From assembly GCA_015501075.1 (NCBI GenBank), contig JADNYJ010000003.1, positions 124,001 to 188,000 on the forward strand: DNA of 64,000 bases, given 5' to 3'. The stretch comes from Gymnopilus junonius. Taxonomy: Eukaryota > Basidiomycota > Agaricomycetes > Agaricales > Galerinaceae. A program made the translations under genes and the position numbers. The notes beneath the pieces are model-generated. The model had not been told where the DNA came from. It did no database searches and worked only from the letters and a program-made list of their open reading frames with translations. Numbering within the stretch: position 1 is the stretch's first letter; each line of letters begins with the position of its first letter. This document shows positions 22,704-34,100 of this stretch, piece by piece.

Positions 22704-25700
22704 ATGAATATCTCAATCGTTCGCATCCCAGAAGATGCCAATGAATGGACTATAACGCGTAAATTGGCGTCTGTCCTTCATTCTGAAGACTTTGCTCCTG
22801 TCGTCGCCGGAAGGGTCCTCAACTTTAGTGTCAAATTGGAGTACTCCGATCCTGAAAATTGCATACGCCATACTGGGAAAGGAGTTTTGACTCTACCCAC
22901 GGAAGCGATCGGGAACAAATTTCTGGATTATGTTCATGGCCCTGGTAAAATCAAAATGGGTAAACGGAAGCTGGATTTCCGTAGATCTAATCGCCCACCA
23001 CCGAAAGGTCAAACCCTCACATTAAAGAAGACGCCATATGTCAACCCAGACATCGAGGAAGAACGCCTCCTAAAGGTCAGGCAGCTCGACGACAGTATAT
23101 TGCGCATCGATTCCATTCAGTTTGGCATTTTCTATCAAACAAACCATACAATGCAAGGAGGTGGTCGCCCGTCTCCTCGCGCATTCTCTGTTGAATGGGA
23201 GCGCAATTACGTTGAAAATGACTTTGGAAGCCTTAAATTCGAGTATGACCATAAACTTATTCGCATTACGGTGAGGTGTCTGCTTGAACATCCTTGAGCT
23301 TGTAACGAGTATTTCTTTTGAAACAGCTCGGGAATGAACTCAGAGAAGCAGAGGGGTGCAGCATTGCAATTAACTTTGCAAGTATCAGGAAGATTGGGTT
23401 AGGTTATGATGGCAAACCTTGTGAGTTTGTTTGAAATATACATATTTCGAAACGAGCCCAAACCAGCCATCTAGATATTTGCTTCGATACCCTTACACCC
23501 CCTGTCATGGAAAGGATCCAGTTCCATCGTGCGTTGACAGGCAAGCGTGATATTGATTATCGGAAATACAAGCAGCGGATAGGTGCCATTCACGAAGGGC
23601 ATGCCATCGTAGCGCCTTACACACCGCATCTCCGCGTCCTTCTTTACAATACCCAAGACAGAGAGTCACTGAGAGTCTTCTGTGAAGCATGCAAAGTCGC
23701 CGGCCTCTCAGACAGCATGATCATCAAACTTACTCACCCTGGCGCTTTGCAAATTGAAGCCCTCAAAAACAGATTTTTCGCACCGAAACGGATGTACCTA
23801 CTTCACAAGGAGCTTGGGAGATTTGATTGGCCGATTGCTTTTCAATTAGAATCCTTGCTGCATAATGGTTTGCTACATACCGGCGACATGGATGATCTCA
23901 TTCCACGCATCAGCGACTTGAAGGGGAAACACAAACACAGAGGGCCCATCTTTGTGGGTGAAGTTTTAAGACGTTATAACGAGGCCCTACAGGTACGACC
24001 AGCACAAGAGAGTCCTGCGAGATGCTTTGAACGAGTGCTGGAGAAGTTCGTGTTCTCTGACCCTCGCGATGCATTTCGTTGTTATCATGTCACCTTCACA
24101 CCATCGCGCATGTTATTGGAAGGGCCCTATCCCTCCCAGTCAAACCGCATCATTCGAGAATATGAGGGCTTCGAAGATTATTTTATCCGTGTCGATTTTC
24201 GGGATGAAGATCGTCTGCAATACCGCTGGGACAGGGAAGTCGATGGGACTTCCTTTCTCAAGGAACGCGTTGGAAAAACTTTGAAGCAGGGATTTGAACT
24301 CGCTGGACGTAAATTCGAATTTCTGGCTTATTCGAGCTCCGCGTTGCGGCAACATGCCGTTTGGTTTATGAACCCCTTCGATGACCCTAAAAAAGGCCAT
24401 GTCGACGCTGATTCGATACGTAACAAGATTGGGGACTTCGGTGGAACCGAATTGTTGAGGCAACCATCTAAGTATGCTGCACGCTTGGCCCAAGCATTCA
24501 CCGCTACCGATCAGTCAGTGGATATAGAAAGGAGTGAATGGGAGGAAGTACCGGATCTGGGCGAAAAGCCCTATTTATTTACAGACGGCGCCGGCACGAT
24601 CTCCAAAGCCCTAGGTGATAAGATCTGGAACAAGCTTTGTATAAAGAAGCACGATCCTGATATCCTAAAGCCCTCTGCGGTAAGATTTTTTTTTTCTTTC
24701 TGACCGCTCATGGATAATTTCGAGCATTGCGATAGTACCAAATCAGATTTCTGGGATACAAGGGTGTGGTGGCCATCGACGAACAACTAGACAAAAGCGC
24801 GAAGGGAATTCATATGCGCCTAAGACCTTCCATGAGGAAGTTTGAAGTAGCAAATGATAATATCGCAAAGATCGAAATTGCTCAAGCCTTTGAACGTCCC
24901 AACACTTGCTACCTTAATCGGTGCGTATCTCGTTACTTGCAACGATTTGTCTAAAAGTTCCTTTCAAATGCAGACCATTGATAATGCTCCTTGAAGATCT
25001 AGGCGTCCGTGTCGAAGCACTCCAAGAACTCCAGGACAAAGCCGTTGAGGATGCAAAATTAATTGATCAATCCATCGATAAGTTTTGCGACGTAATATCG
25101 GCCCACCATCTGGGAGTATCGTACAAGCTGCGCCACATTTTAACTCGACTTCGAGATAAGTATAACATGGACCTTACATCAAACGGGAAAACTGTGGCCA
25201 TGGACACTCCCTTCTGGCGTCAACTTCGTCAAGTAGCGATGACGGACATCCTCCGAGATATCAAACATCACGCGAGGATTCCCGTCCCCGACAGCTACCT
25301 ATTGGTTGGAGTTGCAGATGAGGGACCTGCTTATGAAGCTGCAGGGTATGAAAATATATACAGCCTTGCTGAAGGACAGATATATGGTAAGCTGCTATTC
25401 CTTGTGGTTAGTCTATTTCCGAGACTGTGCCTTTGCAGCCTGCATCCAGAAACAAGATGAGAAAGCCCCCATATGGATTGAGGGCACTGTCAGCATTTCA
25501 AGAAGTCCTGTTGCGTACCCTGGTGATGGTATGGTTTACCGTTTACTTACACATATATTATATCCTCTGGTACTCATGGACGAGTCCGTCAGTACAACGT
25601 GTTCGTGCTATTGGAAAACCACCCGAAGGAATGCTTTGCTTGTTCAGTCACCTCAAAAATGTCGTTGTTATGTCATCTAGAGGCAAGCCGTTATCACCGA

Positions 25701-26997
25701 TCTTCTTTCACTGCCTGCCTGACTATCGTTTAGGATCTCGGTCTCTAGCGTCATGCCTTGGGGGTGGAGACGTTGACGGGTACGGTTGTTATTTGCTCAT
25801 AGATTTCTACCTAACACATCTTTCTAGGGATCTTTTCGCCGTTATTTGCCATGATCCTGTATTACCCCGCACTGTAGAGGCACCCGCTTCATACGACGCA
25901 CTTAAAACATTCCAGCTCGATAGGGATAGTACAGTTGACGACATTTGCGATTTTATAGTAGAGTACATTAATTCGGACCTCTTGGTATGTCCGTTCTAAG
26001 TCAGTTTATCCAGTTGCTATTCATTCATGACTCTATCCCTCTAGGGCCTTCTGTCAGACAGACTCCTTGTGGTTGCTGGTCAGTACATATACTCTTATAT
26101 ATATACATAATTTCATGAACACCGCTATTTGGCATGCATAGACCAATCAAGCGTAAGTCGTGTAAAATTTTGTCCATATCATTTGTCTAATGCGAAAAGC
26201 TAGGAAGGCATGCGAGATGAGATCTGCCTCAAACTCGCGGAATTATGCTCTCATGTAAGTCATGGGCGAAATTTGATGTGAAGGCACTATTCATCCCTCA
26301 TTATCAGGCGGTTGACTATCCCAAGCAAGGAACGCCCCTAAATTTTGACCCGGAACAACTTCCTCGAACTCTTATCCGCTGTAAGCCTGACTGGCATGCT
26401 GCGGAAGTGGTATCTCCTCGAAAAACCGATTATTACGAGTCTAGCAGAGCCCTCGGTCACCTGTTCCGTTCCATTGAGCTGGACGAAACACCTCCAATCC
26501 TGGCTGAGGGAGCCCCGTGTAAGCCACTTTCGGATCCCATCTCCGTTGCTCTCCTGGACCAGGTACACGAATACTTGGGAGATTCTGCATATGCGGATGA
26601 TCAACCTCCCCCGGAGCTCTTAAAGGTCTTCGGACATTACGTGGACGAATTGCGTTACATATGTGCCACTCACACACTCTCCAATACTCCTGGAGTCAGA
26701 CTGCTTGAAGCTGAAATTGTGGTGGGCACTATCCTTGCCAAGTGCTCCCAGAAACGTTATAGATCAGACCGCATTTATCGGATGCGTGAACATGCCAAGA
26801 TTCTGGTGAGGGATGTTCAACGGAGTTTACTTGAAAATGTCGAAGATGCATCCTATTCTGCGTATGTTCGAGGATTAGAGCTTGCATGGGCGGCCTGGAA
26901 CCTCAGCCTCAGCAAGGGGGATGAGTTTGGAGCTCATTCTTTCAGTCTTATTGCCTTGGGAATCATATTTGACAGTTTAGATGGACTGTCTAAATGA
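22704..26997 (+). CDS. RNA-dependent RNA polymerase (RNAi/quelling type)
   Basis: Cellular RdRP that turns single-stranded RNA into dsRNA for Dicer. The N-terminus (MNISIVRIPEDANEWTITRK) looks RRM-like, as in Rdp1-type enzymes. The large exon about 23480-24680 holds the linker region (RVLLYNTQDRESLRVF; YHVTFTPSRMLLEGPYP). Next is the start of the double-barrel core: FVRVDFRDED-like VDFRDEDRLQY, KFEFLAYSSSALRQHAVWF, LFTDGAGTISKALGDKIW, QIRFLGYKGVVAIDE, and LRPSMRKF. The catalytic loop SCLGGGDVDGDLFAV has all three Asp of DxDGD; an intron (25780-25827) splits it. After that, VDYPKQGTP and a helical C-terminal domain end at 26997. An exon of just 11 nt (26142-26152) is required. About 1,250 residues in all; intact by eye. 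Confidence 0.93.
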
Positions 26998-27292
26998 AAG
27001 AAATTTGGAACTCGGATTGACATACTTGCAAGCAGTCGGCCAAGGACTAATCATCGCTGAGCTCTGGCTGACGCATGGGTCCATATACACTGGAAGTATC
27101 CATTATAAGGAAGTAGGAAGGATTCGTCTGAGTTACTTACTATAGAAATTTTGAAGTACTTGGGGTAGACCGTAGCACTGTGACAAATTTGATCAGAAGG
27201 CACGAAACGTCACATCACGAGCTTTTGAATCAACCTACTTACCACTTGTCACGGTAGTAGCAGGTATCGTCAACCTTCATCTTAGGGCTATC

Positions 27293-30200
27293 ATGAAACG
27301 AGCTTCCTCTCCCATCTCGGCGACCACTAAACGTTCCAAACATTCTGTTCCTGACTCTGATATATTCTCACTTCAAGATGCCGCCGAGCAGGATCCAACA
27401 GACATGTCCCACCATGGTGTTGATCAAACCAAGTGTATCAATGGTTCGTTCCAGAGTGTACGGACCCGTTCTGAGCACAAAATCGAGGCTATGGCCTGTA
27501 TCACCGATACTTTGGGCGAAAAACACGCCATGAAATTGTGTTTCGAGCTGAATAATACACACTTCTCCATTTTTGATCCTCGTCCTCTTGATCAGTTTCG
27601 TCTCTCCTTAAGAGGGGCAAAAGTACGACATGCATCAGCCATACCACCAAACTGTACTGTACCTTTTTTTCTGGTATTTGCTGAGGGTCTCCATATATCC
27701 TGGACACATCAAGGTGCGGATTCAGAGCCAAAATATCTGAATACCTGGTTGGGTGCGCTATCATGTCTCTCAGTAGTTGGAAATGCTCATTTGTGGTTTG
27801 AAGCAAGTACACCGAACCAAACAGGTGTCGACAGTTGGTATTGTAGTCAGGAGGAACGCCATGACTTGTCGCAAACACCCAACTTGACAGAAAGCCAAGA
27901 AGTCTTGGAGACTTCCCCAAACAGTGGAGCGGAGTCTGACCTGAAGTCAGCTAGGGCCTCAAAACGAAAGCAGAAAGCAGAAGCAAAACGACAGAAAAGG
28001 GAGGCTTTGCAGCAAGCAAATTGTGGGACTGATGCCTCTTCTCGCCCACCACCTTCGGATAATACCAACCAACTTCAGTCCGATAACTTTGCGTCATCAC
28101 AGAGCCCTCCACAGTCTCTCATTCGGAAACCCAATGAACACTCGAAGTTCAAGGCAGGCTTTAGATCGGGTCCCGTGAGTAGCCATGAAACTCGGCCGCT
28201 TGCATGATGTCTAAAGGAGGGGATGTACAGAACATTTATACTGCCATTGGCGACGCCCCAAAGCGGTTCACTCAATATCTACATTTAACAGGAATTGTCA
28301 CAGACGTATCGGAACCAAAGCCAACACGGAAAGGAGGCATGTATCGATTGAATATCACTATCAAAAAGCTCATGTCAATGTTCAGATTGGTCGTGTCACG
28401 TTCAAATTATGGATCCAAGCAATTATTCTTTTGAGAACTTCAAGATTACATGTTTTACTGGACGACATAAGGAATGGTTACCACACCCCAAGCATGGCGA
28501 GCTTCTTTTACTCCGTGATATCAAGGTGCCTTCCTTGGGCTCTGTTGCGCGAGGCCTATATCTGACTCTAACGACTCTATAATCAAGGTTACGGAGTTCA
28601 ATGGCACGATTTGCGGTGTAGGTCATAAAAACAAACTCCGTTGGGCGGCGTATTCGCCTTTGAAACGTGAGTTTCACCACGGTGAACTAAATCAAGCTCC
28701 CAAAAAGGAAGGCCTAGGTCCGGGAGGATCAGGAGTACCTTTTTCACCTTTCTTTGACCCTGGGCCCTTAGAACTCGAGTATTGCTCTGGACTATTCGAT
28801 TGGTGGCAAGGGGTGACACAGAAGGCAGAAAATGATTCTGCGATGTCGGTGCAAATGGCAGAAAAATCATATCGATCTACGCAAAGAATACACAGGCTAA
28901 TCAGTGAAGCTGGTCCAAATGTGCCACCAAGCGGATATTTTGACTGCACAGTTGAGGTGAGCAAGGGCTCAATTTCTGGCCAAGTCCTGCTTAATTCTAT
29001 ATTACTTCTGTAAGATTCTCCGGGTATACACCACCTCAGAAAGTGTCCGAACTCTTTACGCAACAGATTATACTCGGCAGGAAGGCATGATGGGGAGCCA
29101 GAATAATAGTTGGCCGCCTTCTTTGTCAGAATACGTCCTTGGATTCGAAATGTGGGATGGTGCTGCGCAAATTGCGAAAGATATGCGACCTGGCGAATAC
29201 TACTTGATCAACAATGCCCGTATGAGATTTACGCCGCATGGGCAAATTGAAGCCAAGGTCGTTCAGAACAAGATTGTGCGCCTGAAAGAGGATGACTTTG
29301 CTAGTAATGTCTATTTAAAGGCTTTGCTGAAGTTTGTCGCATTCTCAATTTTCTATGACAATTGACATTTATGCATTTCCTAGGAGAAAGGAGGCTTGGG
29401 CTTCAAAGGAATCAAAATCAGAGCAAGGAGTTCCCTACGAGCTGGTCAAGGATGTTAAAGAAGGAAAGTTTTTCAACTGCACTGTTGAGGTAAGTTGTCA
29501 GTCTTATTCGCATTCAGTCTCTGATCATCGTGAAAGCTTTTACATGCTTCATGTGAACCACACCAAACGCCGCATATCTATGTGACGGACTATACTACAC
29601 ATCCCAGGCTGCCAACCTTGAATCGACCATGGTCTGCGGGCCTTGAAGGGCGCATTGTCAAGATTGCGTTATCGGATGAGCAGATACATATCGCAAAATC
29701 TCCAAATATAGGAAGCTACTACGCTATCCGAAAGCTCCGTCTGAGACACAGCGCAACAGATAACTGTTTTCGCGGGTCTTTAGGCGGCCATGAGAAACTT
29801 GTGGTGGCCCTCAATTCAAAGAGGATCGATAACGAACATCTGAATGGTCTTTTACGGTTCGTGAATTACGCCCATTCTTGTTTGTATGTATGCTGAAGTT
29901 AGGAGATGTAGGAGAAGGGAACAGTGGACGCATACGCAGCAGCCATATTGCACGGACGAAAGGCCACGAGTAGTCCAAACTAGTAGGATGAATGGCCCGT
30001 TTACCCGCATCCAAGATGTCCCTTTGTCAAACTGGGATATTGGTCTATATCAACTTGTTGCCAGAGTTGTAGACTTCCATCCCCTTCAACTATGTGATGC
30101 ATTTTATCAGCGATGCTCTCTCTGTGACGGCGTGTGAGCAATGTCTGTACTTATTCTCATGGTTTGCCTGCGCTAAATTGCCTTGGTGAAGAATACCAGA

Positions 30201-30617
30201 CAGTCGAAGAGCTTGTTTTAAATGCGAAGATTTTGAACGAGAACATATTCAGATCGTGTATCAGATGTATATTTTGATTCAGGATGAAGAAGGGGAGCAA
30301 ATTAAAGTATCCATCAATGACAAGGTTGGCTTCATGGTTTTTGCACGGTGAAATTTATTCAATCCTCTTAGTGTCCCCTTCTGGCTGGCTTGCGTCGTGC
30401 ACACCTGCGTGATGACCAGGTAGCTTTCAGAGAATTTTATGCAAGGATTACCCCGATACTGGGTAACCTTGAGGAGATGCACGAGGAATTGACATCGGGG
30501 AAGACCGTTCGATACAGCGCAAACGGACCCTTATTCTGTTTGGACTTGGAGACTTGGGTAGTTGCCCCTGAAGCGACAAGAGCGTTTAGTTTAAACAATT
30601 ACGAACGGATACCCTAA
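27293..30617 (+). CDS. POT1: Protection of telomeres protein 1 (POT1)
   Basis: Binds the single-stranded telomeric G-overhang. The first exon (27293-28174) encodes about 294 residues: a Ser/Thr-rich start, a probable folded part (MKLCFELNNTHFSIFDPRPL, VPFFLVFAEGLHISW), then a Lys/Arg/Gln-rich linker with an NLS-like RASKRKQKAEAKRQKRE. After a 56-nt intron comes a canonical OB fold: PKRFTQYLHLTGIVTDVSEPKPTRKG, MDPSNYSFENFKITCF, HGELLLLRDIKVTEFNG, KLRWAAYSP. A second DNA-binding region carries two GYFDCTVE/KFFNCTVEV repeats with YATDYT and YVTDYT. The C-terminal domain has C-x2-C (CSLC) and C-x2-C (CFKC) pairs that could hold zinc, as in the POT1 C-terminal module. It ends NNYERIP. It lies 295 bp downstream of the RdRP on the same strand. 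Confidence 0.87.
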
Positions 30618-30986
30618 TTTCCTACATAAATCAATGCTCGGATAAATGCCAAATCACAACTAATAGCTACTTATATATGAATCCCACACTGTAAGCCTTG
30701 CGATCACCAAGTGATGTCCATTACCCAGATGATATTTGCCAGACATTCGTCAAAAGCGTATGACAGATCAGAGCTTGCCAAAGGAGTTTGCCTTACGTCA
30801 ATGATAACTTGTGCACCACTGTGGGTCCAACTTGACACCAATATATGAACATTATAATGTCTGCAGAAGTCTTGCAATGGCCAAACACAATGCAGTAAAT
30901 CAATCAACATATTTATCTCCTACCCTGCAACTCAGCTGTATCTGGCAGTCAAAATTATGAATCCGAATTACTTACAACTGGCAATC
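30618..30986. other. Intergenic region between POT1 and tRNA-Ser
   Basis: Contains a minus-strand open frame 30910-30704 (LLHCVWPLQDFCRHYNVHIL...) that could be a decayed gene fragment. There is no upstream exon or domain I can support. Confidence 0.35.
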
Positions 30987-30991
30987 AAAAA
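30987..30991 (-). terminator. RNA polymerase III terminator of tRNA-Ser
   Basis: A TTTTT run on the minus strand, starting 4 nt after the discriminator base of the tRNA. Confidence 0.7.
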
Positions 30992-30995
30992 TATG

Positions 30996-31086
30996 CGACG
31001 CCAGCAAGATTTGAACTTGCGCCCTCAAAGAGGAACAGATAGCAGAAAATTCGAATCTGTCGCCGTAACCACTTGGCTATAGCGCC
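30996..31086 (-). tRNA. tRNA-Ser(CGA) with a 9-nt intron
   Basis: All arms fold. The acceptor is GGCGCTA with TGGCGTC (two G-U pairs), and G is the discriminator. The D arm is GCC...GGC with AAGTGGTTA in the loop, the anticodon stem ACAGA/TCTGT. A class II variable arm CCTC-TTT-GAGG and a T arm GCAAG-TTCAAAT-CTTGC follow. The 16 nt between the anticodon stem halves equal a 7-nt loop TTCGAA...A plus a 9-nt intron at the standard position (after 37). The anticodon is CGA, reading UCG. Mature length is 82 nt, normal for serine tRNA. Yeast tRNA-Ser(CGA) also has an intron. Position 73 is G, as serine tRNAs need. Confidence 0.9.
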
Positions 31087-31189
31087 TTGAGAAGTACCAC
31101 CAACATAGCAGAGACAACTATAAGGTACTTGACTGACAGTGAAAAGGCGTTCTAAGATTATATCTGATTATGAACTACTTTACTTATAC

Positions 31190-34100
31190 GGTATACCTAG
31201 GTAGCTGGGTGAGTTAAGGTAGAATGCAAAGCTAGAACACCAACCATTCTGAAGCTATGATGGATCAGGAATCAGTATATCTTCAATTCCCCAAAGGGTA
31301 AAACATACTCTCTGGAATTCGTCATACGCTGTACTTCTGACGTTTTCGTGTGCATTGCGTATGATGCCCATCATAAATTCTGCAGCCTGTCTTTCATTCA
31401 ACTGCAAGGCAAATCGATCTCTGAGGCGACGAATCGTGGGTTCGCCTTTGAACGAAGGAAGCCCTGTATCAAGCATCAGTTGGACTGTATCAATGATTTG
31501 GTCGGCGAAGGGTCGAATGGCGAGGAAGGCTTTGACAGTGAGGCTCTGGAATATCTGGTAACCCTGTGAGTACCGCCCTCCCATGAGAATAACCATCTCA
31601 TGGTTGAGTTTAAAGGAATGAGGTTCAAATTTCACTCCCTAATTACAGGGTAAGTATACAATGCCTATCCATAGGGAACAAGAATCCTTACCCCAGGGCG
31701 TATCGAAAAGGCAAAAATATCAACCTCAGCATGAAACAAGGCAGAAAAGATAACTTATCTATATCGAAGAGGAAACCAAAGTCTAAAGGGGGGAAATCAG
31801 CAACGGAACATCATCCTAGCAGTCAAACGAACCGATGTGTACGATGTGGCCATCGCCATCAATCATGATGTTACCATTGTGTCGATCTTTAATTTGCAAG
31901 ATGAAACAGGCAACCGAGTATGCCGCCATGGATTGGATAAAATTGAGGCGAGCCTTCTGGAACCCTGTTGTGTCTGGGCCTCCATACTTTGCAATGAAGA
32001 AATCCAAAAGGTCGTTGACTTTGGCTCGGCCCATTTCATCTCTTGATGTTGCATTTGGAACAACGTCGATGACCCCGCACTAAATCAAAGTCATTAAGCA
32101 CTCTAGAGGGTTGAACGGAAAGACATACACCAGGAGCCGTAGCGGTTACACGGTAGGGAAAGAGATAGAGAGTTAAGCCCACACTGGTGAAAATATTCTT
32201 GAACATGGCGATAATCTGCAGTGCTAGGACATCTTGACGGCAATCATCGCCGACTTTGAATATCGCTTGTTGCCAAACATCGTACTCCGTGCGCGTTTCT
32301 ACGCCACCTCCGTCGCCGTCGAGAAGGGAATCCGGGTCACTATTAATATCAGTGCGCTCTTTCCGGACTTTGAATGTGGCCATGAACGGTGCCTTTTAAA
32401 AACAAGACTGTTAGCAATGAAAAATTTTATTGGGGTGCAGAGCATGTTCACTTTTGCATGACTTTGCAAAGGTCGGCCAGACTTTTTATCAATATCGATG
32501 ACGACACCATCGGGATTGCTGGGCAGATAAACACCGACGTCGACCTCAATCTTGGCCATTTCCTCGTCGATTTTCGCCTTCAAATTGTCAAATCAAAGTT
32601 TGACGCTAAAGCAGGAAATTTACCTTCTTTTCAGGTTTTGTCTTCTTTATATAAGGCTTCAATTTGCCAGATATGGAAGTAATCTCGTTGAAAAAGGAGA
32701 ACTCTCTATCATAAAATGCCCTGGCAACCCCCGAAAGAGAGGCTATGATGTCGTTTATCATGGCGTCGAGTAGCGGCTTCATTGGATCCTCCTGTTGAAT
32801 ACAACAGAGGGCTTAGAAGAACGGATAACAAAATAATAGATACTCACAACTTCGGCTGCGTCATCTTTATAGCAATTCGCTTTCATATTCCAAATTATCT
32901 GATGACAGAATAATTGTGAAATTTTAGCAGTCTCGAATATGAAATGGCCAACATATCCTTAGGAAGAGATAATTAGTTTAGACTTCAAACTTTTATAGGG
33001 GACAAACCCAGATTATCGTGTCGTAACACCTGAACGACTTGGGGTATGAAAAAGAATGTCAATTCTACTGGATGCTGAGCCAGCACGCGGTGAGCATATT
33101 GTAACACCAATGGGTCGTTGTTGAAACGGGGTTCAAAAAATGTAATTGCAGTCACCGGAGGAACTGCTGCCCAGAGAAGGAGATGCTGAATGACATCGTT
33201 TAAGTTTTAACTTTGGCATAAATATAAGATAGGAAAAAACCTTCAAATCTCTGCGGACATTAGAATCAAGTCTATCTCCTAACAGGAACGGCATGGCTTC
33301 CGGGACATCAAGGACATCAATGGTACTTGAGCGAACGAGTTTCCCGACTTCATACCGTATAGTGGCATTCTTGAAGCGTTCTGTTAGGTAGATGGCGATG
33401 GCTGGGTCTAGCCTCCAGACAGTTCGAACAATTCCAGACCAAGAGATCTAAGAAGAAAACGTTATGTAGCTAAAGCTTATTAACGTATGAACAAGTTACT
33501 CACATCTAATAAAGTCCGCTCTGTGTTGCCGATAAGATCAGCTCCTTTCCGTCCGTCATTAGTTGGGTTTACCCAGACCGCCAGATGAAATATTTCATTT
33601 TCTGTCAGCAGCCTCAAAGGCAAGTTGAGATTCCGCATTCTCTCCGCATAATCTAATAATCGAATTATACGGTTATTCAAACAACGAAACTAAAAAATCT
33701 CACATGCTGGATTTGACCGAGTGGCAGTTAGACTCGATATGGTTGACGGTCCTCTGACTGAGTCAGATTGAAGATATGAAAGGAACTCAGACAGAACTTT
33801 AATGTCAACGTCGACCTGGACGCGGTTCGCGCCGTATGACCATCTAGATAGTGTCCGATAATCATGTCAAGGGTAAGAATTTAATAAACTTACTGAGGCC
33901 GGACGGCAAACCAAGAAAAGGCAACCGTATAGAGGCAATCTCTCAGCGCATTCTCGCAATATGCATCCAAGTGCGAACTCTTGAGGGTTTCAAACCCGAA
34001 TAGAAGGAAAGAGAACCGTGCTTCCCGAGACAATGCGTGAGTGCTAAGCAGTATTAGGCAGTCTGCGTCGGACAAAATACAGATGAGCTTACCTCAGAGT

